In this document: positions 22,273 to 23,757 of the stretch, one piece after another
Numbering within the stretch: the stretch's first letter is position 1
Layout: every line of letters starts with the position of its first letter
Assembly (NCBI GenBank): GCA_032229885.1
Contig: JAVYAJ010000299.1
Coordinates: forward strand, 1 to 23,757
Reading direction: 5' to 3'
Length of the DNA stretch: 23,757 nucleotides
DNA from: Anammoximicrobium sp032229885
Lineage (GTDB): Bacteria > Planctomycetota > Planctomycetia > Pirellulales > Pirellulaceae
Translations under genes and position numbers: made by a program
The notes under the pieces: model-generated
What the model saw: the letters and a program-made list of their open reading frames with translations, nothing else
Database searches by the model: none
What the model was told of the DNA's origin: nothing

Positions 22273-23409
22273 TCACCCCAGGGGATTCTTCACTTCGGCC
22301 CACGGGAACTCCTCTTGTTTGCGCAACAGACGCAGATCCAGGAACCGCATGATTCCGCCCCCCACGGGCAACGCTCGATCCAGCAGCTTGACGCCCTGTA
22401 ACGGCGTGGGCGCGGGCAGGAAGAACAGATCCTGTTTGGTGGCCCGCTCTTCGGGGGCAACCGCGGGCCGCAGTCGTTCGAGCCGCGAGTGAATTCGTTT
22501 GGCTTCGCTCAGGTCGCGCTGTTGCTGGTCGCCGACGGCGATCAGGATCGACAGTTGGCGGCTGACCGCGGGCTGGCCCAGCGCGGCGTTGGCGTTCAGC
22601 CGTTTGAAGGTCTGTTGGGGACTGAGCAACACCAAGGCTTTGACCCACTGGCCCTGCTTGAACGCAGGCGTGATCGGAAAGCTCCAATCCAAGGCCGACC
22701 AATTCAGCGCGGCGATCGCCCCGACGTCGGAGGCGACCAAGGTCAGCATTTCGAGATTCAACTCACCCTCGTTGTTCTTGTCCAACAGCACCCGCTTCAT
22801 GGTCTCGACGTCGTTGACCATGCCCTCTAGGTCCAGCGGCGTGAGATCGTCGGCTTTGACAAGCTTGTCCTCTTCCTCGCCGTTCGCCTTCCGGCGACGC
22901 ACGTTGAGGCTGCGGCCGTGTCCGCGAAAGTCGGGAACGATCGAAGCAAAACCCCAATGCTGCAGGATGGTCGCCAGCTCGGCGTACTCGCTGCCCTGCC
23001 CATGCCACCCATGCAACATGATGATCGGCACGACGGCTTTTCCGGGACGAACCCCTTTCTTCGGTCCGTAGAAGGTATAGAAGATGTTCCACCCATCTTT
23101 GGTTCGCTGGAACGAACTCTCCGGCGCCGGAGGCGGTTCGTCCTTGGGAGCGGTTTTCGACGTGTCGGCCTTGGGTGGCACGGCGGGTTTCGCGGGCGGC
23201 GCGGCCGGTATCGGCGCCGGCTTTGTGACCGCCGGCTTTGCGGCAGGCGCCGTCGCGCCCGGCTTCGTCGTCGCCTTGGCCGCTGCGGGCGCCGCTTGGG
23301 CAAAGCCCTGGTGACACCAGCCGCCGACCAGCAACAACCCGGCTAGGGGGCTCGCGACCAGGGCTGCGCACACGCGATGGACAACACCGTTTCGACTCGC
23401 GGTTCTCAT
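22273..23409 (-). CDS. Secreted alpha/beta-hydrolase-fold protein with unusual catalytic residues
   Basis: This 378-residue protein has a signal peptide (1-38, ending GFAQ|AA) and an Ala/Pro/Lys-rich linker (about 39-98). An alpha/beta-hydrolase domain follows with IIMLHGWHGQGSEY (oxyanion region, 129-142) and VPDFRGHGRS (158-167). At the nucleophile elbow, VASDVGA (225-231), the fit to small-x-Nu-x-small places Asp228 rather than Ser as nucleophile. No His occurs in the C-terminal part after residue 307; the expected place reads TPLQGVKLL. Start ATG 23409 has GGAGG four bases upstream; ATG 23412 is closer, and the longer frame to 23643 has no ribosome binding site. The WD40 gene follows directly. 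It could be an esterase-like enzyme, a dehalogenase-like enzyme or a non-catalytic relative. Confidence 0.82.
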   Translation of the reverse strand: MRTASRNGVVHRVCAALVASPLAGLLLVGGWCHQGFAQAAPAAAKATTKPGATAPAAKPAVTKPAPIPAAPPAKPAVPPKADTSKTAPKDEPPPAPESSFQRTKDGWNIFYTFYGPKKGVRPGKAVVPIIMLHGWHGQGSEYAELATILQHWGFASIVPDFRGHGRSLNVRRRKANGEEEDKLVKADDLTPLDLEGMVNDVETMKRVLLDKNNEGELNLEMLTLVASDVGAIAALNWSALDWSFPITPAFKQGQWVKALVLLSPQQTFKRLNANAALGQPAVSRQLSILIAVGDQQQRDLSEAKRIHSRLERLRPAVAPEERATKQDLFFLPAPTPLQGVKLLDRALPVGGGIMRFLDLRLLRKQEEFPWAEVKNPLG

Positions 23410-23757
23410 CATTCCTCCCACCTTCGTTGGATTGTCGGCAGGCGTCCGGCAATGCCCGATGCGCCGCGTCGCACGGCGCCCTGCGTCTCTGAAAATGGTA
23501 ACATGGGCGTCGGGCCGATGCCAGTTGATCAGGACAAAACGCGGCAGGCGTCGGGCCGTCGCGCCGCTGGGGCGCCCTGCGGACAGGATTGACGCGGCGG
23601 CGATTGGGCAGCGCGACTGTTTTTGGTGCGCTGCCATTTCCACCGCGCCTAGCCGTCGATTAGAATCGGGCGAACCTTGCGCCGTCCCCGTGCGCGGCGG
23701 GCCTCCGAATGGGCGTTGGCCAGACTGGCGGGGGCGCTGGCTGGCGGGGGCGCTGGC
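23410..23757. other. Right-edge spacer, possibly with the start of a plus-strand gene
   Basis: The segment should contain the promoter of the minus-strand hydrolase gene. Near the edge a plus-strand frame is open from 23653, after an in-frame TAG at 23650. From TTG 23677 it would read RRPRARRASEWALARLAGA, which resembles a signal peptide, but there is no clear ribosome binding site and the window ends. A 16-base perfect tandem repeat lies at 23725-23756. Confidence 0.4.
23725..23756. repeat. Perfect 16-base tandem repeat at the window edge
   Basis: The unit ctggcgggggcgctgg occurs at 23725-23740 and again at 23741-23756, and the next base also fits. More copies may follow beyond the window. 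A period of 16 would shift the reading frame with each added copy if the region is coding. Confidence 0.8.

Noticed and set aside
1..23757. tRNA, rRNA or riboswitch genes
   Set aside because: No T-loop (GGTTCGAATCC-type) with matching cloverleaf, no rRNA-like stretch and no known riboswitch core was seen on either strand by eye.

Overview
The window reads as chromosomal DNA from a high-GC planctomycete, most likely a Pirellulales-like lineage. The best evidence is a DUF1559 prepilin-like protein next to a small carboxypeptidase-regulatory-like lipoprotein. Other planctomycete-style traits are the LRR and WD40 proteins with 'SPDG' blades, the many secreted proteins and the GC-rich hairpin repeats between genes. 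No rRNA, tRNA, CRISPR array, transposase or phage gene was found. I recognise 17 protein genes, all apparently intact.

Layout. Bases 1-578 hold palindromic repeats and no convincing gene. Bases 579-2478 (minus) carry the DUF1559 protein followed by the lipoprotein. After an 830-base gap, 3310-6394 (plus) is a tight three-gene ABC export operon (membrane fusion protein, permease, ATPase) with ATGA stop/start overlaps. A convergent HAD phosphatase gene follows (6405-7085, minus). Next come a transglutaminase-elicitor-like secreted protein (7577-8791, plus), a membrane-anchored HExxH peptidase-like protein with C-terminal leucine-rich repeats (minus), a duplicated SurA/parvulin-like foldase (minus) and an RluA-type pseudouridine synthase (minus). 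The plus strand then carries a Maf-type nucleotide pyrophosphatase, a lone type II secretion F-domain protein and a 101-residue membrane-associated protein. It continues with an SDR reductase, a family I CoA-transferase and a thiolase. The right end (minus) encodes an alpha/beta-hydrolase-like secreted protein followed by a WD40 protein.

How genes may work together. The ABC genes should form one exporter; no outer-membrane channel or cargo gene is next to them. Reductase, CoA-transferase and thiolase together suggest acetoacetyl-CoA / 3-hydroxyacyl-CoA metabolism; CoA-transferase and thiolase are almost certainly co-transcribed. Several other products are exported or envelope-linked.

The most unusual signals are these: (i) repeats at the 3' ends of two neighbouring minus-strand genes that include the stop codons themselves (11180-11301 and 13426-13549); (ii) a bacterial relative of the Phytophthora transglutaminase elicitor; (iii) an alpha/beta hydrolase with Asp at the nucleophile elbow and no C-terminal His, beside a WD40 propeller interrupted by a HEAT-like segment; (iv) a DUF1559 protein that departs from both family hallmarks. 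I did not find a clearly new multi-gene system. All family names come from reading motifs, not from a search.
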